Positions 53,320 through 62,864 of a DNA stretch of 64,000 nt are shown piece by piece (the first letter of the stretch is position 1; every line of letters begins with the position of its first letter). The position numbers were made by a program, and so were the translations under genes. A model generated the notes under the pieces. The model had not been told where the DNA came from. It saw nothing but the letters and a program-made list of their open reading frames with translations, and did not search any database. The stretch lies in the NCBI GenBank assembly GCA_025937785.1, contig JAICQQ010000003.1:1-64000 (forward strand). Reading direction: 5' to 3'. The DNA comes from Polyangiaceae bacterium. GTDB taxonomy: Bacteria > Myxococcota_A > Polyangia > Polyangiales > Polyangiaceae.

Positions 53320-54810
53320 TTAGGGCAGGCGCTTTCCTTGCGCGTCGTAGCCGACGAGCGTCCGGTTGAGCGTCGCGAGAGTCTCCGCGAGCTTGGCGCG
53401 ATCGCCGGCGAGGACGATCGAGAACTTGGTCGGATCGCAGTACTCGCTTGCGATCTGGTTGGCTTGGGCCAGGGTCACCGCTTCGACCGCGGCCGGCCAG
53501 GTCTGATACCAGTTCACCGGACGATCGAAGATGGCCAGGCTGGCAAAGCTTGCGCCGACGCTGGAGACTCGTTCGAACCTGCCGGGATAGCCCAACAATA
53601 GACCGCTCACCGACTCGTCGCGTTCTCTGGCCGTGAGCGGCTTCGAGCTGCAGGTCATGCTGAGTTCCTTCAACATTTCGTCGATGCTGGCGCGGGTCGT
53701 TTCACTCTTCACGGCCGCAGAAATCGTGAAGTAGCCGGCGTCGCGGTAGCGCTGGAACGTGCTGCGAGCGCCGTAAGTGTAGCCCTTGTCCTCGCGCAAG
53801 TTCAGGTTCACGCGGCTCGTGAATGCTTCACCGAAACTCCGGTTCATCACCATCGCGGGGAAATACTTGTCGGTGTTGGCGCCTTCCGCGCGGCGCACGA
53901 CGGAGAGCACTGACTGCGCAGCGCCGGGGAAGTCTACGAGGTAAACGCCGTGTTCGGTGGAGGCTTCGGCGAGCTCGCGCGCTGTGGTCTTTGCTAGCCC
54001 CTTCCAGTCGCCGAACACGCGTTCGAGCTCTTTGAAAACGCTGGCTTGGTCGATGCCGCCAACCACGACGAACTCGACTCCCTCGGGCACCAGGGAGTTC
54101 TTGTAATGAGCTTTGGCGTCCGCGAGCGTGATGGCCTTGAGTGACGTGCGTGTCCCTTCGTCGACACTGCCGGCGTAGCCCTCCCCGAAGAGCACGTTGA
54201 GCACTGCGGCGTCTTGAGCCGAACGCGGATCGGATTCGCTCGCCAGCGCCTGCGCGATGAAGTAGTCCTTCCGGCGCTTGAACTCTGCGGCGTCGAAGCG
54301 CGGACGCCGCACCATGTCTGCGAGCAAGTCCAGCGATGCGCCGAGATTTTCGGCGAGCATGTCCATCGAGAGCAGGGTGTAATCGACGGACGCGCTGGCG
54401 CTGTAGTCGGTCGCAAGCCGTTGCAGCGCTTCGCTCAGCTCGAGCGCCGAGCGCGAGCCTGCGCCTTCGTCGAGCATATCCGCCATCAGGTAGCTGAGGC
54501 CGGCCTTGCCCTTGGGATCGGTCTCACTACCCCGGGGGATCACCGCCAGCAGCGAGACGACTGGCAGGTCGCCCCACTGCGCGTGCCACACGCGAATGCC
54601 GTTGCTCAGGGTGCTCACGTTTGGGGCCGGTGGTGCCCACGCAATCACCGGATCGGGTGAAGGGAGGCGGCTACGATCGATGCCCGTGGAGTTTGCCGGC
54701 GCGGTGGCGACGGGAGCAGGAGGTGGAGGCGGAGGCGCGACCGGTGGCGGGGGCTCGGAGCAGCCAGCACCCAAAAGGCCCAGGACGATCGCGAGACGAG
54801 CGTGCTTCAT
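53320..54810 (-). CDS. M16 peptidase-fold lipoprotein lacking the zinc motif
   Basis: A 496-residue M16 (insulinase/MPP) family protein. Lipobox GLLGAGC (Cys17) and a Pro-rich linker precede two M16 half-domains (about 65-270 and 270-480). Where active enzymes have HxxEH, this one reads GLSYLMADMLDEG, so it cannot bind catalytic zinc. Such chains usually act as the non-catalytic partner. It overlaps the gene for an active M16 protein by 4 bp, giving the classic alpha/beta heterodimer arrangement. The ATG at 54810 matches the lipoprotein signal. Confidence 0.9.
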   Translation of the reverse strand: MKHARLAIVLGLLGAGCSEPPPPVAPPPPPPAPVATAPANSTGIDRSRLPSPDPVIAWAPPAPNVSTLSNGIRVWHAQWGDLPVVSLLAVIPRGSETDPKGKAGLSYLMADMLDEGAGSRSALELSEALQRLATDYSASASVDYTLLSMDMLAENLGASLDLLADMVRRPRFDAAEFKRRKDYFIAQALASESDPRSAQDAAVLNVLFGEGYAGSVDEGTRTSLKAITLADAKAHYKNSLVPEGVEFVVVGGIDQASVFKELERVFGDWKGLAKTTARELAEASTEHGVYLVDFPGAAQSVLSVVRRAEGANTDKYFPAMVMNRSFGEAFTSRVNLNLREDKGYTYGARSTFQRYRDAGYFTISAAVKSETTRASIDEMLKELSMTCSSKPLTARERDESVSGLLLGYPGRFERVSSVGASFASLAIFDRPVNWYQTWPAAVEAVTLAQANQIASEYCDPTKFSIVLAGDRAKLAETLATLNRTLVGYDAQGKRLP

Positions 54811-56147
54811 TGGCCGACCTTTCCGCTGGGAGCCTTCGCAGCCGCCCCTGGCTTGGGGATGAAATCGATCCGGACGAAGTTCTTTGGATCCAGCCATTTC
54901 CGAGCTGCTTCGTGCACCTTGGCGCTGGTCGTATCGGTGTAGCGAGCCAGGTCTTTCGCCAAGTAGTTCGCGTCACCGGTGTGCTGATAGTACGAGGCCA
55001 GCGTCGAGGCTCGTGACATTGCCGTCTCCATCCGTTCGTAGAAGCTCTTCTTGTAGCGATTCTTCGCGCGCTCGAGCTCGTCGTCAGTGGGGGCGCTGCT
55101 GAGCGCCTTTTCGAAGGCAGCGAGTGTACTCGTATAGAGTTTGTCGATGGTCTCGCCCGGCGCGGCGGTGACTTGAATCACGTAGAAGCTCGACATCTGC
55201 TGCGAGACCTGGAAGGCCGTCACGTCTTTGGCGACCTTCTGGTCGTACACCAAGGGCTTGAACAGGCGGCTGCTCTTGCCGTCGGTCAAGATGCTCGAGA
55301 GTAGGTCGAGCTCGGCGTCGCCAGGGGCGAACAGGGCGGGGGTGTGCCACGCTAGATAGATGCGGGGCAGCTTCACGTCGTCCTCGACCACGAGCTTGTT
55401 GATGCCGGTGAGCTTCGGCGTGGCCGCGTTCGGGCTCGGCGCGCGCGCGCCAGCGGGGATGGAACCGAAGTAGCGCGCCACCAGCGCCTTGGTGCGCTCA
55501 CGGTCGAAGTCGCCCACCACGGTCAAAACGGCGTTCGACGGCACGTAATATTGCTTGAAGAAGCCTTGCACGTCCTGAAGCGTCGCTGCCGAGAGGTCCT
55601 CGTGCGAACCGATGGGTGCATGACGGTACGGATGACCCGCGGGATACAGCATCTCGCCGAGGTGCCACCAGGCCATGCCGTAAGGCTCGTTTTCGTAGCG
55701 CTGACGGCGTTCGTTCTTCACTACCTCGCGCTGGTTGTCGAGCTTCGCTTGATCGAGCGTGGGCAACAGGTTCTGCATGCGCTCGGACTCCATCCACAGC
55801 GGCAGTTCGACGTAGTTGGCCGGCACTCGTTCGAAGTAGTTGGTGCGATCGCGATTGGTGGTGCCGTTGACGTTGCCGCCTATCGGTTCGTAGGGTTCGA
55901 AGTACTCTTTGTTGAAATTTTCCGAACCCTGGAACATCAGGTGCTCGAACAGGTGGGCGAAGCCGGTCCGGCCTTTCACCTCGTGCCCCGAGCCCACGAG
56001 ATACAGGACCTCGGTGGCGACCACAGGCAGGCTCTTGTCTTCGCTCAAAAGGACCGTGAGGCCATTGTCGAGCTGGTATTGTTCGACGTCGATGTGCGGG
56101 GTGGCAGTGGTGGCCGCGGCGGCGGCGAGTAGTATCGCGATATTCAT
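54807..56147 (-). CDS. Catalytic M16 zinc metallopeptidase
   Basis: A 446-residue M16 peptidase with the inverted zinc motif HLFEH (65-69) and the distal Glu region NQREVVKNERRQRYE (about 140-155). The C-terminal R/Y pair region with RASTLASYYQHTG is also present. A short signal peptide (MNIAILLAAAAATTATP) sends it to the periplasm. It degrades peptides, probably as a heterodimer with the lipoprotein partner encoded next. The ATG at 56147 was chosen; the frame stays open ~100 codons upstream but without family likeness. Confidence 0.93.
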   Translation of the reverse strand: MNIAILLAAAAATTATPHIDVEQYQLDNGLTVLLSEDKSLPVVATEVLYLVGSGHEVKGRTGFAHLFEHLMFQGSENFNKEYFEPYEPIGGNVNGTTNRDRTNYFERVPANYVELPLWMESERMQNLLPTLDQAKLDNQREVVKNERRQRYENEPYGMAWWHLGEMLYPAGHPYRHAPIGSHEDLSAATLQDVQGFFKQYYVPSNAVLTVVGDFDRERTKALVARYFGSIPAGARAPSPNAATPKLTGINKLVVEDDVKLPRIYLAWHTPALFAPGDAELDLLSSILTDGKSSRLFKPLVYDQKVAKDVTAFQVSQQMSSFYVIQVTAAPGETIDKLYTSTLAAFEKALSSAPTDDELERAKNRYKKSFYERMETAMSRASTLASYYQHTGDANYLAKDLARYTDTTSAKVHEAARKWLDPKNFVRIDFIPKPGAAAKAPSGKVGQ

Positions 56148-56425
56148 CGGTAGGCGAACCTCACAGACAGCTGGTAATTCTCGGCGAGTCGGTCGAATGG
56201 GTTGAGTTGTGTCAGACGCCAGACTTACCACGACAGAAATGTCATGTCCTGTGCACAGTTCCGGAATCAGCGCTGATGTGCAGCTACGGATGGCCGCGGC
56301 AATTCTGACCAATTTTCGAAAAACGGCCTGGCAGGCCGCTAGTGGCGCGCGCTTTGCAGGGTTAATTGCTGACCGGGTAATGGGAGCGATGGTCGGCTGC
56401 GGCGTCACGTCGGTAGCCGCCCAGG

Positions 56426-58144
56426 ATGAATCGGATGCGACTGGGAACAATCATAGGCTTGGCGTGCCTGGGCGCCGTGGCGATCCGTTGCACGAGCGCG
56501 GAAGATTTGGCGAGAAAGGATGCCGGCGCTCCCGGGGGGAGCACGGGACCTGGCGCCACTGGCTCGTCCACGACCGGCGGCGGAGACCCAGTGCCGCCGG
56601 AACAAGAGTTGGAGGACAGTTTTCGAGTGCCCGTCGCCACGGGCCGGTTCGTCTGGACCGCAAATCCCGAGAGTAACCGCGTGGCGTTGATCGACGCGAC
56701 GACCTTCAGCGTGGCGGCGCTCGACGCGGGCTTTGCACCCACCACTCTCGCGGCGTTGCCCAACCAACTCGCGGAGCGCAGCGGCGCCATCGTCATCAAC
56801 GCGGCGAGCGCGGACGCGATGGTGTTCCTCGCCAAAGACACGAGCGACGTCGTCGTCAGCTCGCCGATCCCAATCCACGCCTCGGCCAACGCTTGGGCCG
56901 TCAGCAAGTCCGGACGCTGGGCGATCGCTTGGACCAACGCGCTCGGAGTCGCGACACTCGACCCCACCGACGGATTTCAAGATATCAGCGTCATCGACTT
57001 GGGCGACTATCCCGACCGCGACCCCAGCGTGGTGCGCCTGAGCGTCGGTTACCGGCCGACCCGGCTGGTCTTCGCGGACGACGAAAGGCGAGCGCTTGCC
57101 GTTACCGAACCAGGTGTGTCCGTGATCGAACTCACCGGCGACGGGGGCCCGCGCGTGGAGCGCGACGTCGTCGTGTCCGACGCACCGGCTGCGGAGGTCG
57201 AGATTGCGCCGAGCGGCAGCCTGGCGTGGGTTCGCCAGACGGATTCGGCGACCCTCAATCTGGTCGATCTCGAAACTGGCGAGCGTCTGCCGCTGCTGCT
57301 GCCGGGTGTGGTGACCGATCTCGACCTCAGCCTCGACGCCAGCTTCGCGGTGGCCGTGTGCCGTGGCGCCGTCGAGCCGGGCGCTAGCGGAGCCGGCGGC
57401 TCGGGCGTGGCTGGAGGCGCCGGCGCCATAGGGCTCGCCGGGGCCGCCGGAGATGCCGCGGGCGGCGAGGCTGGAGCTGGCGGCCAGGGCCCCGGACCCG
57501 GACCGGGCCTTTCGACGGTCGTCGTGCTGCCCATCCCCGAAACCCTCGCCGCACCCGCGCCGCGGCTCAGTGTATCCGTCCCCGAAGTCGTGGGCAGCGT
57601 GGTGGTGCCGCCCGTGGGCTTCGAAGTCCTGCTCTATACCAACGCCATCGATAGTGACCGGGTCACCGTGCTCGACGTCGCGGACGCATCGTGGCGCACG
57701 ATCGAGCTCAAGGCGCCGGTGCGGGCGCTCTTTGCGACGCCGGACGCCGAGCACGCAGTCGCTCTGCTCGCGCCACCGCCCGGCAGCACCAAGGCGGGCG
57801 CGTTCAGCCTGATTTCGGTGCGCGAGGCCCTACCTCCGAAGCTCCAGGGCACTGTGGCAGCGACGTTTGGCGTCGCGCTGAGCAGCGGCAACGCGATCGT
57901 CACCACACTGGCTGAACGAGACGGCGACTCGGAAGCGTACCTGGCCAGTTTCCCCAGTTTGCGGCTCGAGAAGCTCGAACTGCCGAGCGCGCCGCTCGCC
58001 AGCGGAATTCTGGAGGATGCGCGGGTCGGCTACGTGGCGCAAGCGCACCCCGAGGGGCGCATTACGTTCATGCATCTGAGTGATGCCAGCGCTCGCACCC
58101 TGACCGGATTCGAGCTGGGAGTGAAGGTGGTCGATGGCGAATGA
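56426..58144 (+). CDS. Beta-propeller surface lipoprotein (paralogue 1)
   Basis: A 572-residue predicted lipoprotein (cysteine at 14 or 22), with a Gly/Ser/Thr linker and then a propeller of WD40/YVTN-like strands (VWTANPESNRVALIDA, LDPTDGFQDISVIDL, VGYRPTRLVFADDERRALAV). A Gly/Ala-rich insertion (about 318-362, AGGSGVAGGAGAIGLAGAAG) interrupts one blade. It ends VGYVAQAHPEGRITF...LTGFELGVKVV. Clearly paralogous to the next gene, which it overlaps by 11 bp. No enzymatic motif; a ligand- or polymer-binding surface role is inferred. Confidence 0.8.
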   Translation: MNRMRLGTIIGLACLGAVAIRCTSAEDLARKDAGAPGGSTGPGATGSSTTGGGDPVPPEQELEDSFRVPVATGRFVWTANPESNRVALIDATTFSVAALDAGFAPTTLAALPNQLAERSGAIVINAASADAMVFLAKDTSDVVVSSPIPIHASANAWAVSKSGRWAIAWTNALGVATLDPTDGFQDISVIDLGDYPDRDPSVVRLSVGYRPTRLVFADDERRALAVTEPGVSVIELTGDGGPRVERDVVVSDAPAAEVEIAPSGSLAWVRQTDSATLNLVDLETGERLPLLLPGVVTDLDLSLDASFAVAVCRGAVEPGASGAGGSGVAGGAGAIGLAGAAGDAAGGEAGAGGQGPGPGPGLSTVVVLPIPETLAAPAPRLSVSVPEVVGSVVVPPVGFEVLLYTNAIDSDRVTVLDVADASWRTIELKAPVRALFATPDAEHAVALLAPPPGSTKAGAFSLISVREALPPKLQGTVAATFGVALSSGNAIVTTLAERDGDSEAYLASFPSLRLEKLELPSAPLASGILEDARVGYVAQAHPEGRITFMHLSDASARTLTGFELGVKVVDGE

Positions 58145-59756
58145 TTCTCGATCGCTGGGTCGCGCGGCACGGGTCGCCTGGCTCGTGGCGTTCAGCTCCG
58201 GCGCCGCAGGTTGCGGCTCGGACGCTTCGAGCGCATCCCCCGGCGCGTTCGACGGCAGCGCTGCCACTGGTACGATAGGTGGCGGCAATGCCGCGACGAC
58301 CAGCGCCGTGTCGACGACAGGCGGCAACGAGCCGCCCCCGGAGCAGGAACTGGAAGGCTCCTATCAGGCGCCGGTGGCGACGGGCAGCATTCTCTGGAGC
58401 GCGAACCCTGACAGCAATCGGGTCGCCGTGATCGACACCGAGTCGCTCACGATCCAGATCGCCGATGCTGGCTTCGGACCGACCACCATGGCGCCGATTC
58501 CACGACGCGACGGTGGTCCGAGCTCCGCGATCGTCATCAATGCGCTCAGCCATGACGCCACGCTGCTCAGCCTCGACAGCGAGCGAGAGCTCACGACGGC
58601 CACCTTCCCCATTCACGCTGGAGCCAACCGCTGGGCGGTTTCCGACGCGGGGCGCTGGGCGGTCGCCTGGAGCGATGCGCGGCAGGTGGAAGCCCCAGAC
58701 CCGACGGACGGCTTTCAAGACGTGAGCCTCATCGACTTGGAAGCGGAGCGGGTGACGCGCTCGAGCGTCGGCTATCGCCCGAACCAGGTCGTCTTCGGCG
58801 CCGACGAACGGCGAATGTTCGTGGTCGCGGAACCAGGCATCTCGGTCGTGGATCTGAGCGGGGACACGCCCGATGCCGTCGATCTGATCGAAGTGAACTC
58901 CGCCGCGGGCGAGCCTGTGGCGCTGGAAGACATCGCCATTACGCGGGACGGTTCGCTGGCCCTGGTGCGCGAGGAAGGGAGCAGTAGCGTGACGGTCGTG
59001 CCCCTGGACGGCGATCCGGCCTGGGCGATCGAGCTCACCGGGCCGGTCACGGATCTGGACCTGAGCGCAGACGGGCGCCGGGGGGTGGCGGTCGTGCGCT
59101 CCACCAGCGAAGTCTTCGTGTTCGACATGGAACGGTTGGAGCAAGCGGACGCCGTGCACGCTTTGCAAGTGCCGGACACCAGCTTCGGCAGCGTCGTGGT
59201 GGCTCCCAAGGCCGACGTCGCCGTGTTGTTCACGAACGCCGTCGAAACCCACGAGGCGACGATCGTAAACTTGGAGGACGGTGCCGATTTTCTGTCACAT
59301 CGCACGGTCGATCTCAAGGCGACCGTGCGAGCGGTTTTCGTGGCCGAGGACGGCGCGCATGCCGTGGCGCTGCTCGACGTTCCCGAGGGTAGTACCAAGA
59401 AGGGCGCGTTCAGCTTGATACCCACCAAAGCCGAGCGCGCCCCCAAGATCGTCGGCACTGACGCTCCAGCGATGGCCGTCGGGCTCGCCCCGACGCGCCC
59501 GACGGCGGCGGCGCTGGTGACGACACGCGATGAAACCACGGGTGTTTTCGCGACGCATGTCGTGAGTTTTCCAGGGCTTTTGGTGGATACCTTCGCGCTG
59601 GCGAGCCCGCCGCTCGCGACCGGCGTGATGGGGGACGCGGGACTCGGCTACGTCGCGCAGGCGCATCCCGAGGGGCGGGTAACGTTCATCGAGCTGGCGA
59701 CACTTCGAGCGCGCACGCTCACTGGCTTCGAACTCGCCACGAAGGTGGTCGAGTGA
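58134..59756 (+). CDS. Beta-propeller surface lipoprotein (paralogue 2)
   Basis: A 540-residue lipoprotein (SSGAAGC signal end) closely related to the preceding protein. Shared blocks are PVATGSILWSANPDSNRVAV, DAGFGPTTMAPIP, FPIHAGANRWAVS, DPTDGFQDVSLIDL, VGYRPNQVVF, EPGISVVDL and GYVAQAHPEGRVTF, ending LTGFELATKVVE. The Gly/Ala-rich insertion of paralogue 1 is absent. Tandem duplication followed by divergence is evident. Same operon; GAGGGAATC leads into the next start. Confidence 0.82.
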   Translation: MANDSRSLGRAARVAWLVAFSSGAAGCGSDASSASPGAFDGSAATGTIGGGNAATTSAVSTTGGNEPPPEQELEGSYQAPVATGSILWSANPDSNRVAVIDTESLTIQIADAGFGPTTMAPIPRRDGGPSSAIVINALSHDATLLSLDSERELTTATFPIHAGANRWAVSDAGRWAVAWSDARQVEAPDPTDGFQDVSLIDLEAERVTRSSVGYRPNQVVFGADERRMFVVAEPGISVVDLSGDTPDAVDLIEVNSAAGEPVALEDIAITRDGSLALVREEGSSSVTVVPLDGDPAWAIELTGPVTDLDLSADGRRGVAVVRSTSEVFVFDMERLEQADAVHALQVPDTSFGSVVVAPKADVAVLFTNAVETHEATIVNLEDGADFLSHRTVDLKATVRAVFVAEDGAHAVALLDVPEGSTKKGAFSLIPTKAERAPKIVGTDAPAMAVGLAPTRPTAAALVTTRDETTGVFATHVVSFPGLLVDTFALASPPLATGVMGDAGLGYVAQAHPEGRVTFIELATLRARTLTGFELATKVVE

Positions 59757-59763
59757 GGGAATC

Positions 59764-61347
59764 ATGACGCAGATCTTTCGTGTTGCGGTAGTTGGTGCTT
59801 GGCTGCTGTCGGGGTGCGGCGACCGCGACGACAAATGGGATGCTTCGCCGGGGGAAGCGCGCTCGGTAGGTTTGGTAGGTGCCGCGGCAGTCCTCGACAC
59901 CCCTCTGAACCGCGTGCTGGTCGTTACGTCGCCGAAGCGGCACGCGGTGCGCACGCATTCATTCGATGTCGGCAAGAACGTGGCCGTCATGGCGACGTCG
60001 GCGGATCGAGATACGTTGTTCGTGCTTTCCAAGGGGGTGCAGCCGCGCCGGAACCCTGACGACGAATTGCCGAGCGTGACCGTGATTCAAGCCGGCCCCT
60101 CGCCGAGCCTCGAGCACCGCTTCGAGCTTACGGACCCGATGCAGGCTCTGGCCGTCGATCCGCAAGAAGAGTGGCTGGTCGCCTTCAAGGGCGACTCGAC
60201 CGTCACCAATCCGAACGAGTTCGTTCTGCTGCCGCTGGGAGATCCGGGTGAACGCCAATCGGTTACCATTCGATCCTTTGGCGGCATCCCCGAAGAAGTC
60301 GTGTTCACGGATGAACTCAGCGTTCCTGCGGGGCCCCCCCGGCGCTTTCTGATCGTGCGCACGGACCGCGATATTGCCTTGGTCGACCTGCTGGAGCTCG
60401 AGAGCGAGGAGGTGACCGTGCAGACTCCGAGCACCAATCAGGGCGCGAAGTCGCGCCCGGCACAGGTCGTCTTCGATCCGGGTAGCCCGGCTTCCGACGA
60501 CGAGCTCGGGGATCCGGCGCGCATCGGCGTACGACTCGAGGGTGAGCCGGACGTCATGCTGCTAGAGCTCGGTGAGCCCGCCGACGGCTCCGCAAGAGAC
60601 TTCAAGATCAATTTCAACATCGTCAACGTCGGGGGCGTGCCCTCGGCGATCGAGTTCGTGCACACGGATTTTGGTCTGCGCCTCGCGGCGCTGGTGCCCG
60701 CTCAGAGCGGCGCCAAGCTCATCGACCCCGCCACGACGGCGCTCGAAGCGGTGGACTTTCCCAAGCCGTACTCGAAGCTCACGCGCGTCGAGGCTGACGG
60801 GGGCGCAGGGGAGTTAGCGTTGCTCTACAGCCCGGACGTGCCGGGCATTGCCTTCTGGGCTTTGGGGCGCGCAAGCGGAGCGCTCTCGAAGAGCGTCGAA
60901 CAGAACGAGATAGATCTGTCCGTGGCGGCCGTACGCGACGTGCCGGGCGAACTGCGTCATCTGAAGATCCTCGAGGGGAATCAGGCGTCACGTTTCTTCG
61001 TGCTCGACTTGGAGCAGCGACAGACCTTCCCGATGCTGACCGAGACTCAGGGGTTTACCGTCAATGTCGCGCCGGATGGCCGCCGCGCCTGGGCGTTCCA
61101 CCATGCGCGAACCGAGTTCGCCAGCGTGGATTTGTCGGATCTGCACCCCACGTCGCTGTCGGTGCGGATGCCCGTGTCCGCCGTCCACGACATCGAACGC
61201 GAGGATGGCAGCCGTGCTGCGTTGGTGCTGCACGGTACCGACGGCGCCCTGAGCCAGGGTACCTTGGGACTCACGTTGTTCGACGCCAAGGCGCCGGATT
61301 CTGCGGACACGCGCTTTTTCGGCGGCTTACTCTTGGAGGGGCTCTGA
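59764..61347 (+). CDS. Beta-propeller surface lipoprotein (divergent paralogue 3)
   Basis: A 527-residue lipoprotein (WLLSGC, Cys18) with propeller-like strands (VLVVTSPKRHAVRTHSFDV, MQALAVDPQEEWLVAFKG, FLIVRTDRDIALVDLLEL, GIAFWALGRASG). It lacks the near-identical blocks of the two upstream genes but has the same size, export signal and overall plan. A strong GAGGG lies 5 bp before the ATG. One base separates it from the barrel gene that ends the operon. Function unknown. Confidence 0.78.
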   Translation: MTQIFRVAVVGAWLLSGCGDRDDKWDASPGEARSVGLVGAAAVLDTPLNRVLVVTSPKRHAVRTHSFDVGKNVAVMATSADRDTLFVLSKGVQPRRNPDDELPSVTVIQAGPSPSLEHRFELTDPMQALAVDPQEEWLVAFKGDSTVTNPNEFVLLPLGDPGERQSVTIRSFGGIPEEVVFTDELSVPAGPPRRFLIVRTDRDIALVDLLELESEEVTVQTPSTNQGAKSRPAQVVFDPGSPASDDELGDPARIGVRLEGEPDVMLLELGEPADGSARDFKINFNIVNVGGVPSAIEFVHTDFGLRLAALVPAQSGAKLIDPATTALEAVDFPKPYSKLTRVEADGGAGELALLYSPDVPGIAFWALGRASGALSKSVEQNEIDLSVAAVRDVPGELRHLKILEGNQASRFFVLDLEQRQTFPMLTETQGFTVNVAPDGRRAWAFHHARTEFASVDLSDLHPTSLSVRMPVSAVHDIEREDGSRAALVLHGTDGALSQGTLGLTLFDAKAPDSADTRFFGGLLLEGL

Positions 61348-61348
61348 T

Positions 61349-62356
61349 ATGAAGTACTTCACCCGGTTCGGCTGCGCCTCGCTCGGGGTCTTGGGCCTCC
61401 TGGGCGCTCCGCGTTGGGCACGCGCTCAGGACGCCGGCGCGCCGGCGGAGACTCCCGCCCCGACGCCTAGCACCCCTGCGCCGGCCAGCGGCACTTCGGG
61501 CGCGGCCGACGACTCTGCACCTGCTGCCGAACCGGCAGCCACGGCGCCGGAGCTACCCGCTCAGCCAGCGAGTGAGCCTGCGCCGGCGGAAACCGAGCGC
61601 CAGCAGCCTGCCGCGTCGGCGCAAGATTCGAAGGGTGCCAAGCCTGCGGGGTCCAAGTCCGAGGCGCCGGCGCGAACCTGGCAGATTCCCGTCGCCGCAC
61701 CCAGCAACACGGAGGATAGCGAGGCGGTTGCAGGGTTTTCCGGCAAGCTCGGCAGCCATCAGGATCACTGGCTAGTCTGGCTGGGTATACGCAACGACTA
61801 CGTGAGGGATGCGACCTACGATATGTTCGCGGACGACGACGCCCTCACGGTCTTCAGCGTGGGTGGTGGTCGTACCGTTTGGGTGAGTGGCGACTTGAGC
61901 CTCGCAGCGCTCGGGCTGTGGGAGATCGGTGCGCGCAGCGCAGAAACCCGAGGCAACGACATGAGCCTCCGAGTGCAGCGTTTCGAGCTGGGGCCGGAGC
62001 TGCGCTACCATTTTCACTACCGGTTCTACGGCTTCGGGCGCTTGGGGCTCGGGGCGCAGTACACGCATGCAACCATCGACGACGAGCTGTTCAATGGAGA
62101 GCTGGTGTCGAACGACTGGGCCTTTGCTGGCGACTTGTCGGGAGGCGCCGCGGTCGAGCTCTTCGGTCCGCCGAGCGGCGAACAACGCAAGCCTCGCGCC
62201 TGGTTCGTTGCCGAGGCGGGCTATGCGCTCGTGACGAACACGACGTTGTCGTTCTCCCCTGGCTCCGGTGCACCGGAACGCGCAGCGTCCGAAGAGCTCG
62301 GAGAGCTCGATCTCAGCGCGCCCTTGTTCCGGCTCGCGGTTCTCTGCACCTATTAG
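61349..62356 (+). CDS. Outer-membrane beta-barrel protein with Ala/Pro-rich periplasmic region
   Basis: A 335-residue exported protein: signal peptide ending RWARAQ (about 27), a low-complexity Ala/Pro/Glu region (about 28-125), then a ~200-residue barrel. Its alternating strands are WLVWLGIRNDYVRDATYDMF, LTVFSVGGGRTVWVS, LGPELRYHFHYRFYGFGRLG and AWFVAEAGYALVTN, ending in LFRLAVLCTY with a terminal aromatic. This is probably the membrane anchor or port for the three propeller lipoproteins encoded just upstream (inference from the operon). Confidence 0.8.
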   Translation: MKYFTRFGCASLGVLGLLGAPRWARAQDAGAPAETPAPTPSTPAPASGTSGAADDSAPAAEPAATAPELPAQPASEPAPAETERQQPAASAQDSKGAKPAGSKSEAPARTWQIPVAAPSNTEDSEAVAGFSGKLGSHQDHWLVWLGIRNDYVRDATYDMFADDDALTVFSVGGGRTVWVSGDLSLAALGLWEIGARSAETRGNDMSLRVQRFELGPELRYHFHYRFYGFGRLGLGAQYTHATIDDELFNGELVSNDWAFAGDLSGGAAVELFGPPSGEQRKPRAWFVAEAGYALVTNTTLSFSPGSGAPERAASEELGELDLSAPLFRLAVLCTY

Positions 62357-62410
62357 CCGCCGTGCCCTTCCGGCCGAGGGGCAAAGCCTCCACCGGCGCT
62401 GGAGCGTGGG

Positions 62411-62623
62411 TCAGCTCGCGCGTTCGAGGCCGCTCATGAGTGAACCCACGAGTGGCAGCACCCTGCGCTGGCGAAACAACAGAGAAGCGATCTCATTCAC
62501 ACAGCCCCCGCACCCGCTGCCGGCCCCGCAGATCTCGCCGATGGCATCGATCGTGTGTGCCCCGTCGCTGATGGCCCGCCGAATCTCTCGATCGCTCACT
62601 TGATGACAATGGCAAACAATCAC
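62411..62623 (-). CDS. bfd: Bacterioferritin-associated ferredoxin (BFD-like)
   Basis: A 70-residue [2Fe-2S] protein. The BFD pattern is complete: CHC at residues 4-6 (MIVCHCHQVSDREI) and CGAGSGCGGC (32-41), giving the four cluster cysteines. In Pseudomonas, Bfd donates electrons to bacterioferritin to release stored iron. The start is GTG at 62623 with AGGAA 5 bp upstream. It is divergent from bfr with a Fur-box-like site between them, which fits an iron-storage and release pair. Confidence 0.92.
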   Translation of the reverse strand: MIVCHCHQVSDREIRRAISDGAHTIDAIGEICGAGSGCGGCVNEIASLLFRQRRVLPLVGSLMSGLERAS

Positions 62624-62677
62624 TGGGTTCCTGCCGTGGCTGCGAACCGTGCAAAAGGCGCGGTTTTGACGATTCTG

Positions 62678-62705
62678 AGCCTAGCATCGTGAAAATGACT
62701 TTCAA
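62678..62705 (-). promoter_or_regulatory. Candidate bfd promoter overlapping a Fur-box-like site
   Basis: On the minus strand TTGAAA is followed after 16 bp by TAGGCT, preceded by TG (extended -10 style). The -35 lies inside the Fur-box-like repeat, so a bound repressor would block it. Motif reading only. Confidence 0.4.
62690..62704. promoter_or_regulatory. Fur-box-like 7-1-7 inverted repeat
   Basis: TGAAAAT-G-ACTTTCA matches the 7-1-7 Fur consensus (TGATAAT-N-ATTATCA) at 11 of 14 informative positions and is symmetric except for one pair. It lies between the divergent bfd and bfr genes, 67 bp before bfd and 160 bp before bfr. It fits iron control of both genes, mainly bfd. Confidence 0.5.
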
Positions 62706-62864
62706 CATCGTTGTGTGTTTCAGTGTTACTGCATTTTCTGGATGGCGTTTCGGGCGAAAACGCATCCCCCGTGGGTCGGAACCCGGTCTACTGTGCTCGG
62801 GAGGCCTGAGTGAAGTACCGGGCTTCGTTCACTAAAACCCGCGCGAACTCCCCACGAGGCCACC

